Assembly: GCF_026262505.1 (NCBI RefSeq)
Contig: NC_067205.1
Span: 22,787,585-22,851,584, forward strand
Direction of reading: 5' to 3'
Source: Trichomonas vaginalis G3
Lineage: Eukaryota > Parabasalia > Trichomonadida > Trichomonadidae
DNA length: 64,000 nt
Shown here: piece by piece, positions 47,566 to 57,273 of the stretch
Position numbering within the stretch: the stretch's first letter is position 1
Layout: every line of letters starts with the position of its first letter
Position numbers and translations under genes: made by a program
The notes under the pieces: generated by a model
Told to the model about the DNA's origin: nothing
Seen by the model: only the letters and a program-made list of their open reading frames with translations
Database searches by the model: none

Positions 47566-48839
47566 TACCCAGATTTTCCTTACTTTTACCACTCCCCATG
47601 TAATTTCTGGGGAAAACGATAATTCATTTTTTTTATGGATGAATAGATCGTTTTCCTAGAAAGGACCTCATATCTCTGGCTAAAAAGAGTGTCAGATCCT
47701 AAATAGGTTATTGATCTAGTGTACAAATCCAATAAAAAGCCTATTTTTTTGGCTTTTTTGGTGCTCATTTTTTCGAAGATCTACATGAATATGGGGAAAC
47801 CATCGGATTTTTTTGGTTAACCCACATCTTCATGTAGTCTGGACTATCTTTCCTCGAAGGACCTCTTTACGGGTGTAAAAACTCATAAAGTTCTCAAAAG
47901 ATTCATTCTCGATCTCCATGCTGAAAGAATTTACAATAAAAAAGAGATCTACGCATCAAACTACAGCCATAAATGAACTGAACCCCTAAAGCTCAGCTCT
48001 TAGTTTATCAAAAACGTCGAAATCCTTCTCATTGCAATCAAATTTTCTCAATAACTCATAAGAAAAATCGAATTTTGATTAAGCCGATGTTATAGGTATC
48101 ACAAATACTACAAACTTGAGCAATATCGAAATTGCCAGCAAAAGTTTGAAATTGCATTGCTCATATTTGTTTTGTAAACTAAAAATCTGCTTATATTATT
48201 CATTAATTTTTTATATTTATTCATATACTTTAATAAAAACAATACTATTTCACCTTAAAAATGAATTTCATAAGTCAATATTATTTTTTTGAAAATGTAT
48301 CAATTTTCGATTAAAACAACATGAGAATAAAATTTACGCAAAATTATTTTAAAAAATGGTTTTAAAAATTTACAATAGATGAAGAATAAGATTGCAAGAA
48401 GTTTTGAAGTTTAATTTTAAGAAAAAAAATTCGGATATTATTCATGGATCTAAGTAATCTGATATTTGAGTATCGGCACCATGCATAAAACATATAATTA
48501 TAGTTTTTTTGGATTTTTATGATTTTAAATATATTCAAATTTGGCAATCCAATAGATTTTTAAAAAATAGGTAAATAAAAATAGATTACATATGCAGCAG
48601 ATTTAGAACATGAAACAAATCTTATAGTGACCCAAAAGAAAATTCATGATCCAAAAAAGAAAAAATTTGGCTAAATGGGAATCAAACCTTGGCATAATGA
48701 ATCATTATGTCGGATGTTTCCACTACACTACACCGGCAGGTCGAAAAATACCCTTGGTGGTTCTATTTAATAGCTACTCCCAACGATAGGCGGTGTCCCC
48801 AGCTTTAGAGAGGTGGTAAAAGTAAGGCAAATCTGGGTA
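47566..48839. mobile_element. TIR element (1270 bp) with TA duplication
   Basis: TA at 47566-47567 and 48838-48839 flank an element whose ends are inverted with one mismatch over 25 bp (CCCAGATTT-T/G-CCTTACTTTTACCAC). The TA target fits Tc1/mariner-like elements, but no long transposase frame is visible, so it is non-autonomous or decayed. It holds several hairpins: GGAAAACGAT/ATCGTTTTCC (47611-47656), CTACATGAA/TTCATGTAG (47781-47837) and CCCCA/TGGGG. Its right end lies one base before the start codon of the transporter gene. Confidence 0.75.
48660..48755 (-). tRNA. tRNA-like sequence inside the TIR element
   Basis: Minus strand, with the A box TAGTGTAGTGG and B box GGTTTGATTCC, and partial D-stem pairing. 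The anticodon region is an AT-rich palindrome (CATAATGATTCATTATG) rather than a normal anticodon arm. It is probably a tRNA-derived Pol III promoter or a relic. Confidence 0.3.
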
Positions 48840-48840
48840 A

Positions 48841-50004
48841 ATGCACCAAAATTTGCATGACGGAGATTTTGGAAAGACTTCAAGACGATTGTATACTTCT
48901 GCAATGATTATTGGCGGGATACTCGTATTGCTGTCCAGAAAAGTTATTTTCTCGCAGAAATCTTTTTCATATGAGAGATGTTCAATTCAAGAATTCGATA
49001 AACCATGGATTGCTACTCTTTTCATGTCTATAGGATTATCATTTTCGAACATTATATACAAGCTTATGCTCGTTTTTGATGCGAAAAACTATCGACTATT
49101 CACAAAAATTGAATTTCGCTTATATCTACAAGGCCTAACAATAGCCATTCTTGATATTATCTATTCAACTCTATACAGTATTGCCATAGTATTGATAAAA
49201 GAGCAATATGCCACGTTATTTAGATTTGTCATCATATTATTTACAGCTTGTCTAAGAAGAGTCTGGCTAAAAGAAAAGCTTCTTGCATATTCATATACAG
49301 CACTCGTAATTGTTACGATCGGTGTCGTTCTTTCTTCAATTTCCGTTATTTATGATCAATTAAAGGTAGATACTATTAAATACAATGCCACTTTCTTTAT
49401 TGCGCTCACACTACAAATTTTGGCGCAATTAGCCTTATCAATTAAGACAATTCTCGAAGAACAAATTTTACATCAGAATGACGTCCATCCAACATGGTTT
49501 TGCGGTGTCATTGGTATTTATGAAACAGTTATCATCCTATTCATGGTATACCCAATTGTTAATTTCATTCCTGGAAAAACAGGAGCCGGATTATCCGAAA
49601 ATTTTTGCGATGCAATCAAAATGATTGGACATTCTAAAGTTTTAATCATTGAGTTTGTATTGTTTCCGCTTATTGAGCTGTTTTATAATGTTGGAATCCT
49701 AGGAGTTATTTTTTCCACCAGTGGAATCCACAAAATTGTTTTTGAAATGGTTTACACTTCATTTGCATGGTTTATTGAGTTATTTATATATTACGCGATG
49801 AAAGGAAATGTATTCGGCTTAGCAAAGGATATGGGAGCAAAATGGGATAAGTACAGTCCAATGAGATTAGTTGGAATAGTTTTGATTTTCATTGGCTCCC
49901 TTCTTTACTCAAAAACAATCAAATGCAAATGCTACGAATACGAACAAGCTGATACTCAAGTATTCAGATTATCTGAAGTTTGTTCTATCGATCATGAAGT
50001 TTGA
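48841..50004 (+). CDS. SLC35F6-like membrane transporter (DMT superfamily)
   Basis: 387 aa with about ten hydrophobic segments. The block EEQILHQNDVHPTWFCGVIG, then IVNFIPG, matches the conserved EEK-x-V...NVHP...YIPAG region of human SLC35F6 (nucleotide-sugar-transporter-like DMT family). The N-terminal segment (TSAMIIGGILVLLSRKVIF) and the late segment (LVGIVLIFIGSLLYSKTI) also fit the family, so it is nearly full length. The transport substrate is unknown. The ATG follows a transposable element by one base, so the original promoter, and perhaps a few residues, may have been displaced. Confidence 0.8.
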   Translation: MHQNLHDGDFGKTSRRLYTSAMIIGGILVLLSRKVIFSQKSFSYERCSIQEFDKPWIATLFMSIGLSFSNIIYKLMLVFDAKNYRLFTKIEFRLYLQGLTIAILDIIYSTLYSIAIVLIKEQYATLFRFVIILFTACLRRVWLKEKLLAYSYTALVIVTIGVVLSSISVIYDQLKVDTIKYNATFFIALTLQILAQLALSIKTILEEQILHQNDVHPTWFCGVIGIYETVIILFMVYPIVNFIPGKTGAGLSENFCDAIKMIGHSKVLIIEFVLFPLIELFYNVGILGVIFSTSGIHKIVFEMVYTSFAWFIELFIYYAMKGNVFGLAKDMGAKWDKYSPMRLVGIVLIFIGSLLYSKTIKCKCYEYEQADTQVFRLSEVCSIDHEV

Positions 50005-50716
50005 AAATTCAAAATTGTGTATGTTATATTAGATTAAATATTCGCTTTGCTATTTTTCTTTTTTAGATTTATCTTTATTGATCCAAAATTAATTTACAGT
50101 AAACAACTTTTGTTGTAGAGTACTGCATCATGAATAGAGTCGTTCTGCTTCAATTGAATCGCTAAGAGATACTAACTAATATCATAAATTCATGACTATT
50201 ATAGCGTATCATTCGATAGTTTTTTATTAATGGGTATTTTTTGATTAAATAAAGGATATGAAGACGCTGATGTATTCAATATGAAAAATATTCGATTCAA
50301 CAGCATTGTGACAATCTATATAAGATGTAATATTGTGTCGGTGTCAAATTTTAAAGAATGAGATTCGAAATAAAAAGTTAAAGATTAATATAATGCTATA
50401 CAAAGGTATGAATTAATTGTAATATAGCTTTTAATATGGAAATATTCATGGAATTCCAACAATAGAAGAGATAATTTATTTGATCCAAAGATAATAAAAT
50501 TGGAATGTGGATATGTAATGTGGGAATAATAAAGCATGAAGAAAGATGCATGTACGCGACAGAACGAAATTCAATTTTGTTCAAATATAATTTTTGGAAA
50601 ATCATTTTATAACTCCCCTATTCCTATTTCAAACATAATTACATTGTGGATAAGATAAATACACATAAAGAATAATCGGTAATTAGAAATTATTAATTTA
50701 TTAAAAGAATTGCGAA
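50005..50716. other. AT-rich intergenic region, nothing recognised
   Basis: About 710 bp between the transporter and the inverted duplication. Only short chance frames. Confidence 0.55.
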
Positions 50717-51081
50717 AAAATAAGAATGAAATGATATACGGTGAGCATTTGTAATGATATTTTTATAATAAATGTTGAAAGTTGAATGATTTTTATTATT
50801 GTTTTGTTAGTTTTTGAGAAATAGAGTATTCTATTTGGATATATTAGTGTGATTGTGATAGTATTATGCAGTGTGTGAGCATATTGTGAATGATATTTCT
50901 AAGTTTTTATCATTTTTGAAAAATAAAAATAAAAAATTATCAAACATGTTTTTATATCAAAATCGTAAAGTTTGATGCATGTAGTATCTGTTTTGATTTA
51001 TATTATTCATACTATATGTTGAAAAATCATATATATATATTTACAAATGTAAATGTAGATCAAAGGATTGAGTTTGAATTC

Positions 51082-51532
51082 ATTCTTCAATCTTCTCAAA
51101 ATATTGAGAGAGTACGTTAAATATTTTTCCGATAATTTCGTGTGGCTTATATAATCTTGATATATTATCAAGAGTATTCATTTCATCAATAGAAATATCA
51201 AGGAAATTATCTAACCAGAACAACTCACAAATAACTGTACGACATTTTTTCAAATTGACAAATAGAATATTTTAACGCATTAGCATTGGTATTTAAAAAC
51301 ATTTAAAAAATTTGTCATTGTAAAAAAACGTGCTCTCAACAAAAACATTTGAGAACAATCCATTTAAATTTTCTAATAAGAGAGTTGGAACTTCAGAAAG
51401 CAATTTATCGGAAAGAATAACACCTGTTCTTCTATAAGTAAAGATCCTTTCTTGCAAAAAATCAGTGCAATTTCGTAAAATTTGATGGATCCGATAAATC
51501 TGTTTGAGAAGGCAAAGAAAAATGAAATCCAT
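51082..51532 (-). pseudogene. Unknown gene fragment (left copy)
   Basis: Begins MDFIFLCLLKQIYRIHQILR and continues for 79 codons (LSDKLLSEVPTLLLENLNGL). A second coding-like stretch in another frame ends near 51082 (DISIDEMNTLDNISRLYKPH, then GKIFNVLSQYFEKIEE). Frame changes and stops make it a probable pseudogene. No domain is recognised with confidence. An identical copy lies at 53690-54142. Confidence 0.45.
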
Positions 51533-51626
51533 TAAAATTTTTGAGATAAGTTTTTATTCACACTCATTCATATAGTCCATTATGTTTATTTCGCATTTTG
51601 TCGAAATTTATTATTGAATTATTTTG

Positions 51627-51633
51627 TCACATT
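51627..51633 (+). promoter_or_regulatory. Initiator (Inr) of the left Myb gene
   Basis: TCACATT, fitting TCAYWWW, 18 bp before ATG 51651. The same motif is kept in the right arm (53586-53592, minus strand). Confidence 0.6.
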
Positions 51634-51650
51634 GAAAGTTCATATTTATC

Positions 51651-52247
51651 ATGAGCGTTTCAGATAACTGCCCAGAAGATCATCACAAGAGATCAACTAA
51701 GAACAAATTCAGTGAAGAAGAAGACAAGATCATCATTGAGAAAGTTCGCTCTCTTGGTTGCAAGTGGTCTCAAGTTGCGAAATTTTTACCAGGAAGGAAC
51801 TCTCGCCAAGTCAGAGAGCGTTACAACAATTATTTGTGCCCATTAATCGACACAAACGAATGGTCACAAGAGGAAGACAAAAGTCTCATGCAGCTTGTCT
51901 CTAAGTATGGATGCAAGTGGCGGACAATATCTCTTTTCATGGTATCACGTTCTGATGTCGGCGTCAGAAACAGATACAGACTTCTCATGAGGCACAAAAC
52001 TTCATCTTCGAAAGGAACGAGACGAGAAAGACAAAATTCAAAAGATGATGAAGTATTATCACCTTCGACACCACAGACAACACCACAGTATTCGTCTCCA
52101 GAAATGCAAACTACTGAGGTTTGCACAGATTCTGTTTCAAATATATCACAAGTACCAGTTACTTATTCCAACCAAGACATCAGTGGTGTTGACATATTCA
52201 ATGATGATTTCGATTTCGACACTTTCTGTTTTGACTTCGAATTCTAA
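51651..52247 (+). CDS. R2R3 Myb-like transcription factor (left copy)
   Basis: 198 aa. The first Myb repeat (FSEEEDKIIIEKVRSLGCKW, then VAKFLPGRNSRQVRERY) covers about residues 20-66, and the second (WSQEEDKSLMQLVSKYGCKW, then VGVRNRYRLLM) about 72-113. Both keep the third-helix pattern used for DNA contact, with Trp replaced at some positions. A Ser/Thr-rich linker leads to an acidic, Phe-rich tail (DIFNDDFDFDTFCFDFEF) that could be an activation domain. Trichomonas has many such Myb proteins acting on stress and iron genes. Confidence 0.85.
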   Translation: MSVSDNCPEDHHKRSTKNKFSEEEDKIIIEKVRSLGCKWSQVAKFLPGRNSRQVRERYNNYLCPLIDTNEWSQEEDKSLMQLVSKYGCKWRTISLFMVSRSDVGVRNRYRLLMRHKTSSSKGTRRERQNSKDDEVLSPSTPQTTPQYSSPEMQTTEVCTDSVSNISQVPVTYSNQDISGVDIFNDDFDFDTFCFDFEF

Positions 52248-52317
52248 TTTTTTTAAATTTTATTACTTGTTTTGATTGTTTGTTATAAAACTTACTTAAC
52301 TCTAATAATAGCCTTCT

Positions 52318-52899
52318 AATTTATTCTTGTAACTGATTTCCAAAGACGTTGCAATTGAAATTTCAATTTCCGACTTTTTGAACATAAATTGTCTTGTCAA
52401 TTTATATATTTTCTTCAATATCATGTATATTTAATTTTTATAAGATTAATTTATTGACGATAGAACCCGATAATTCTTCTCAATCCAAAAATTGAGAGTT
52501 TTTAAGATTAAATTGTGAAAATGTAAAGTATTGATTTGACAATTCCCAGCAAATTATCGAACTTTAAAAAATTTATAACAATTGCATTTGTTTATATTTT
52601 TATTCAATAAGTATCGCATAATAATTCTTTCTTGATCAAGAAAATTCAATCTTTGTTTGACATTTGATACTGTTCAAGTATTTAATTTATTTCACAAGAA
52701 TTTTATAACTAAAACTACATTAGAAATATAAATTATAATTAATGAATCAATTTAATTTTATCAAGAACAATTATAGAAAATTTAAAATTAAACAATAATT
52801 TTATAGTTATATCTGTAATTATAAAAGAAGCACTGATCCTAGAGAATATTTCATTTCAAATTTGAAACATATTGAAAATGATATGTAAAACAATTATAA
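52318..52899. other. 582-bp spacer between the inverted arms
   Basis: AT-rich, no gene. It lies at the centre of the palindrome. Both Myb genes point toward it. Confidence 0.7.
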
Positions 52900-52969
52900 A
52901 GAAGGCTATTATTAGAGTTAAGTAAGTTTTATAACAAACAATCAAAACAAGTAATAAAATTTAAAAAAA

Positions 52970-53566
52970 TTAGAATTCGAAGTCAAAACAGAAAGTGTCG
53001 AAATCGAAATCATCATTGAATATGTCAACACCACTGATGTCTTGGTTGGAATAAGTAACTGGTACTTGTGATATATTTGAAACAGAATCTGTGCAAACCT
53101 CAGTAGTTTGCATTTCTGGAGACGAATACTGTGGTGTTGTCTGTGGTGTCGAAGGTGATAATACTTCATCATCTTTTGAATTTTGTCTTTCTCGTCTCGT
53201 TCCTTTCGAAGATGAAGTTTTGTGCCTCATGAGAAGTCTGTATCTGTTTCTGACGCCGACATCAGAACGTGATACCATGAAAAGAGATATTGTCCGCCAC
53301 TTGCATCCATACTTAGAGACAAGCTGCATGAGACTTTTGTCTTCCTCTTGTGACCATTCGTTTGTGTCGATTAATGGGCACAAATAATTGTTGTAACGCT
53401 CTCTGACTTGGCGAGAGTTCCTTCCTGGTAAAAATTTCGCAACTTGAGACCACTTGCAACCAAGAGAGCGAACTTTCTCAATGATGATCTTGTCTTCTTC
53501 TTCACTGAATTTGTTCTTAGTTGATCTCTTGTGATGATCTTCTGGGCAGTTATCTGAAACGCTCAT
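52970..53566 (-). CDS. R2R3 Myb-like transcription factor (right copy)
   Basis: The encoded protein is identical over all 198 residues to that of 51651-52247. The genes converge on the spacer, so read-through transcripts of the two would be complementary over their whole length. The upstream region is also duplicated, including the Inr, so both copies could be expressed alike. Confidence 0.85.
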   Translation of the reverse strand: MSVSDNCPEDHHKRSTKNKFSEEEDKIIIEKVRSLGCKWSQVAKFLPGRNSRQVRERYNNYLCPLIDTNEWSQEEDKSLMQLVSKYGCKWRTISLFMVSRSDVGVRNRYRLLMRHKTSSSKGTRRERQNSKDDEVLSPSTPQTTPQYSSPEMQTTEVCTDSVSNISQVPVTYSNQDISGVDIFNDDFDFDTFCFDFEF

Positions 53567-53689
53567 GATAAATATGAACTTTCAAAATGTGACAAAAAAT
53601 AATTCGAATAATAAATTTCGACAAAATGCGAAATAAACATAATGGACTATATGAATGAGTGTGAATAAAAACTTATCTCAAAAATTTTA

Positions 53690-54142
53690 ATGGATTTCAT
53701 TTTTCTTTGCCTTCTCAAACAGATTTATCGGATCCATCAAATTTTACGAAATTGCACTGATTTTTTGCAAGAAAGGATCTTTACTTATAGAAGAACAGGT
53801 GTTATTCTTTCCGATAAATTGCTTTCTGAAGTTCCAACTCTCTTATTAGAAAATTTAAATGGATTGTTCTCAAATGTTTTTGTTGAGAGCACGTTTTTTT
53901 ACAATGACAAATTTTTTAAATGTTTTTAAATACCAATGCTAATGCGTTAAAATATTCTATTTGTCAATTTGAAAAAATGTCGTACAGTTATTTGTGAGTT
54001 GTTCTGGTTAGATAATTTCCTTGATATTTCTATTGATGAAATGAATACTCTTGATAATATATCAAGATTATATAAGCCACACGAAATTATCGGAAAAATA
54101 TTTAACGTACTCTCTCAATATTTTGAGAAGATTGAAGAATGA
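53690..54142 (+). pseudogene. Unknown gene fragment (right copy)
   Basis: Same as the fragment at 51082-51532, in the right arm. The 79-codon frame is identical. The second coding-like stretch ends at TGA 54140-54142. Confidence 0.45.
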
Positions 54143-54503
54143 ATTCAAACTCAATCCTTTGATCTACATTTACATTTGTAAATATATATATGATTTTTCA
54201 ACATATAGTATGAATAATATAAATCAAAACAGATACTACACGCATCAAACTTTACGATTTTGATATAAAAACATGTTTGATAATTTTTTATTTTTATTTT
54301 TCAAAAATGATAAAAACTTAGAAATATCATTCACAATATGCTCACACACTGCATAATACTATCACAATCACACTAATATATCCAAATAGAATACTCTATT
54401 TCTCAAAAACTAACAAAACAATAATAAAAATCATTCAACTTTCAACATTTATTATAAAAATATCATTACAAATGCTCACCGTATATCATTTCATTCTTAT
54501 TTT

Positions 54504-55139
54504 ACGTTGTTCTTTCATCCTCAATTATTTGGTTCAAATTATCTTAAATCAAGTATTTGTTTATATAATCTGTATATAATTTTGTTAAAAATTTATTTCC
54601 AAATGAGAATTTTCGTATAATCATAATAAAATTTTTTCAAAAATTTATATTATTCTAAAGATGCCTATATTGAATGACCACATCCAAATTTGCTCCAGCT
54701 TGTTTGGAAATTATTGCTTACACTAAATTGAAACAAATGATTTTATCATCGAAATTAAAATCGATAGCTAATAGTCAATACTTTGAAAAATTAATGTAAA
54801 ACTATTCTGATTACGATTCATCACCAATTCATTAAAATACTTTTGCTAAATTTAGATTTTTCAACATTTATCCTCAGATTGGGCCTCCACTTTAATTCTG
54901 CAAACTTTTATCTATATTACAGTCTATAACTTTTCCCACCTGACCGAACAAATCAACAATTGTTATTTAAGTAGTATATGATGCGGGTTGTGTGACTTTT
55001 TTTGTAATCGTAAGAATTCTCACATAATTGAATGATTTTTGAACATACTTCCGAATAGCAGATTTTAAAAATTTATGAATAATTTATAAAAAGTTTTTAT
55101 TCCTACAATTCCTATATTACCATTAATAAAAAGAATATA
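54504..55139. other. AT-rich region before Polinton D, nothing recognised
   Basis: About 640 bp. The left end of Polinton D may lie here, but I cannot define a terminal repeat because its partner is outside the window. Confidence 0.5.
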
Positions 55140-55144
55140 TTTTT

Positions 55145-55171
55145 GACGAAGTGAAGATTCACACTTCGTCA
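55145..55171. other. 9-bp hairpin at the left side of Polinton D
   Basis: GACGAAGTG pairs with CACTTCGTC around an eight-base loop, 45-70 bp before the first gene of the element. Confidence 0.5.
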
Positions 55172-55185
55172 CAAAACTCCGAAAA

Positions 55186-55196
55186 AATAAAGTTAG
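55186..55196 (+). promoter_or_regulatory. AATAAAGTTAG leader motif, copy 5
   Basis: Lies 21 bp before ATG 55217. It shows that the motif is shared by Polinton D as well as A and B. Confidence 0.55.
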
Positions 55197-55216
55197 ATTT
55201 TTTTATTTAATATAAA

Positions 55217-55552
55217 ATGTATGGAAAAAGAATAATATCTGATTTTGAACATTATTTGATTGATTTACTAATTGATCCACAAAGCTGTTGTAAAATTAAT
55301 TTTGAATTTAAAATTAAAGGAACCGTAAATTTTGTATTTATTTATCACTTAAAAGAATATGACCGATATCATAATTTGATATATGAAACTAATATAATAT
55401 TTGAAGATAACAAACTTACAAGCTTCGAACATGAAAATGATATAATATTCGAAGATGAAAAAAAGAAAGAGATTGAAAAGCAATTCAATGAATGCCTTTT
55501 AAATACATATGCGCACATTATAAGACATAAAATGAAATTAATTCCTTATTAA
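55217..55552 (+). CDS. F1-family protein (Polinton D)
   Basis: 111 aa. DFEHYLIDLLIDPQSC, FVFIYHLKEYDRYHN and KQFNECLLNTYAHIIR align with the Polinton B protein at 17340-17714. It is the first gene of the element's left side here, whereas in B the same gene is internal. The function is unknown. The frame is whole. Confidence 0.7.
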   Translation: MYGKRIISDFEHYLIDLLIDPQSCCKINFEFKIKGTVNFVFIYHLKEYDRYHNLIYETNIIFEDNKLTSFEHENDIIFEDEKKKEIEKQFNECLLNTYAHIIRHKMKLIPY

Positions 55553-55581
55553 TCAAAAATATTTTTTATCTTTATATAAAG

Positions 55582-55929
55582 ATGACAAATAGAAAATTTT
55601 TCATTTTTGATATCTATTATTGCCCAAACGTGTATGGACTACATGTAGAACTTAAAATAAAGGAAAGGGATACATATGAAGAATATATAAAATTTTGTAG
55701 AAAAAACGATTATATACCGGAGTCAAAGAATATATTCTTGCAAAATATAAAACCTATTATAAAGGTCGGAAAGATTAAATTTCCGTGCATAGTAGAAATA
55801 TACTTAGATGATGTATGTGACGAATTTCACAGACTAAATGAAAAAAAGACTTTATATAAAGATTTTGTTAAATTTCTTATTGAAAATTATTTGAAGCCTG
55901 AACATGTGATTCCAAAATATCACCGATGA
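55582..55929 (+). CDS. Small protein with D5-like winged-helix motif, 115 aa
   Basis: The block TYEEYIKFCRKNDYIPESKN, then IFLQNIKPIIK, resembles the C-terminal winged helix of the SF3 helicase in Polinton A (LYDSYKQYCQEYGYMAASKR, then TFLANVKSLL). The helicase core itself is absent, so this may be a free-standing remnant or a DNA-binding protein. It starts 30 bp after the F1 gene. The rest has no motif. Confidence 0.5.
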   Translation: MTNRKFFIFDIYYCPNVYGLHVELKIKERDTYEEYIKFCRKNDYIPESKNIFLQNIKPIIKVGKIKFPCIVEIYLDDVCDEFHRLNEKKTLYKDFVKFLIENYLKPEHVIPKYHR

Positions 55930-56088
55930 TATTTTAAAAAATAAAATAAATTATATTTTTTAAATAAAAAAATAATTTTTATCTGATAGAAATAATACCT
56001 ACAAATGACGGTATATAAAAAATTGACTTCTTACGTAAAATTAAAACTAAGTTAAATTTATTTTTTTTTATTTTTTATTTTATAATAA

Positions 56089-57225
56089 ATGAGTATAACA
56101 ACTAATTCATTGAAATCTTTAAAGTTCACTAATTCAGAATTAGAAAATATTTTAGAAAATTTTGGAGACGGTTCTTATCCAACATATATGCAGAATGTGA
56201 AAGAGTTTTCCAGATTGTTGAATGAATTTAAATATAACGGACCAATTACTAAAAAGGCTATAATGAGATATTTATATCCCAAAAAAGTTGAAAAACAGGA
56301 GAATATTCCTCTTTATGGTCCAGAGGACCTGGGCTCAGAGAGCCTTGAAACACCTCCTGAATATTTTGAAGAAAAAATTAAACAAGATGAATATTATAAC
56401 GATGAGATTGAGAAATTGGAACAATTAAGAAATGAAATAGATGAAAGAATTAGTGAATTGAGAAATGCTGAGAATGAAGTAGAGGGTTTAATGAATATCC
56501 CAGCTTCAGAATCAGAAGTTCAAAAATCACATGAGGAAAGATATAAAAATTACTTTTTGGAATCTACTAAAAATTTATTAGATGGTGATATTGACGAAAC
56601 ACTTTCAGAAGAAGGCACAAAATTTATTCATAAACATAAGCTTCAGTTTATTGACGATGGAGATTATCCATGTATATTACTTTCACCTCCTCTTGATTCT
56701 GAAAAATTCAAAAAAGCACTGAAAAATGTAACATATGCAACAAATACGATTAAGAAAGAAGACCATGATATTTACACAAATTATTATTTAAATAAATGTA
56801 CAGGTGTTGATAAAGTTTTTGATTTGTTAGATAAAATATCAAAAGAAACAATTGAAACATATAAAATTTTATGTGATTGCGGTTTCATTGTTGAAGATAC
56901 TAATAATGTTTCATATGAAAGAACAGCACCGAAGGAAGACGAAGTTGAAAGGTCTATACCATTCGTTATTAAGAACATAAAAGATATGAAAACTTATAAA
57001 CATTATATTTATTCATTTATTTCAGAAAAAATGGAAGCAACCCATAAAACATCATCTCATCATTTTATAGCTATTCATACATTCCTTTTCAAAGTTGTGA
57101 AATTAAATAAGACAGGAATTAGATTTAATGTATCAGGGTACGCATTCTTGAGTAAATTAAAATGTATTCGTCACGTCGCAGATGATAAAAATTTATGTGT
57201 TCTTAATTCATTTTATGGACTTTAA
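56089..57225 (+). CDS. Hypothetical protein with coiled coil, 378 aa (Polinton D)
   Basis: Whole frame. The N-terminal helical domain has a motif NGPITKKAIMRYLYPKK. A coiled coil follows at about 105-145 (EIEKLEQLRNEIDERISELR), then an alpha/beta C-terminal domain ending in HVADDKNLCVLNSFYGL. The segment GPEDLGSES is encoded by a GC-rich double hairpin at 56317-56344. It sits directly before the polymerase gene, so it may be the terminal-protein or priming partner. That is inferred only from position. Confidence 0.5.
   Translation: MSITTNSLKSLKFTNSELENILENFGDGSYPTYMQNVKEFSRLLNEFKYNGPITKKAIMRYLYPKKVEKQENIPLYGPEDLGSESLETPPEYFEEKIKQDEYYNDEIEKLEQLRNEIDERISELRNAENEVEGLMNIPASESEVQKSHEERYKNYFLESTKNLLDGDIDETLSEEGTKFIHKHKLQFIDDGDYPCILLSPPLDSEKFKKALKNVTYATNTIKKEDHDIYTNYYLNKCTGVDKVFDLLDKISKETIETYKILCDCGFIVEDTNNVSYERTAPKEDEVERSIPFVIKNIKDMKTYKHYIYSFISEKMEATHKTSSHHFIAIHTFLFKVVKLNKTGIRFNVSGYAFLSKLKCIRHVADDKNLCVLNSFYGL
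56317..56344. repeat. GC-rich double mini-hairpin inside a coding frame
   Basis: GGTCCAGAGGACC followed by GGCT-loop-AGCC, in frame in the 378-aa protein. Confidence 0.65.
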
Positions 57226-57273
57226 AAAATAAACTTTATTTTTATTTATTTTTTAATTTTTATTCTTACATAA

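Larger units (their letters stand above)
50717..52317 (+). repeat. Left arm of 1.6-kb inverted duplication
   Basis: Reverse complement of 52900-54503, differing at only a few bases. It contains the Myb gene at 51651-52247 and the fragment at 51082-51532. Confidence 0.95.
52900..54503 (-). repeat. Right arm of 1.6-kb inverted duplication
   Basis: Inverse copy of 50717-52317. Differences are rare (for example one base near 54241 and small A-run changes upstream of the Myb start). Confidence 0.95.

Noticed and set aside
47586-47768. 60-codon frame as a mariner transposase remnant
   Set aside because: No D-D-D signature or HTH; the frame crosses hairpins of the TIR element.
51830-52126. 98-codon minus-strand frame within the Myb gene (and its twin at 53091-53387)
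   Set aside because: Antisense shadow of the Myb coding region.
54051-54263. 70-codon plus-strand frame in the right arm
   Set aside because: It overlaps the better-supported end of the duplicated fragment in another frame, and its left-arm counterpart differs in length.
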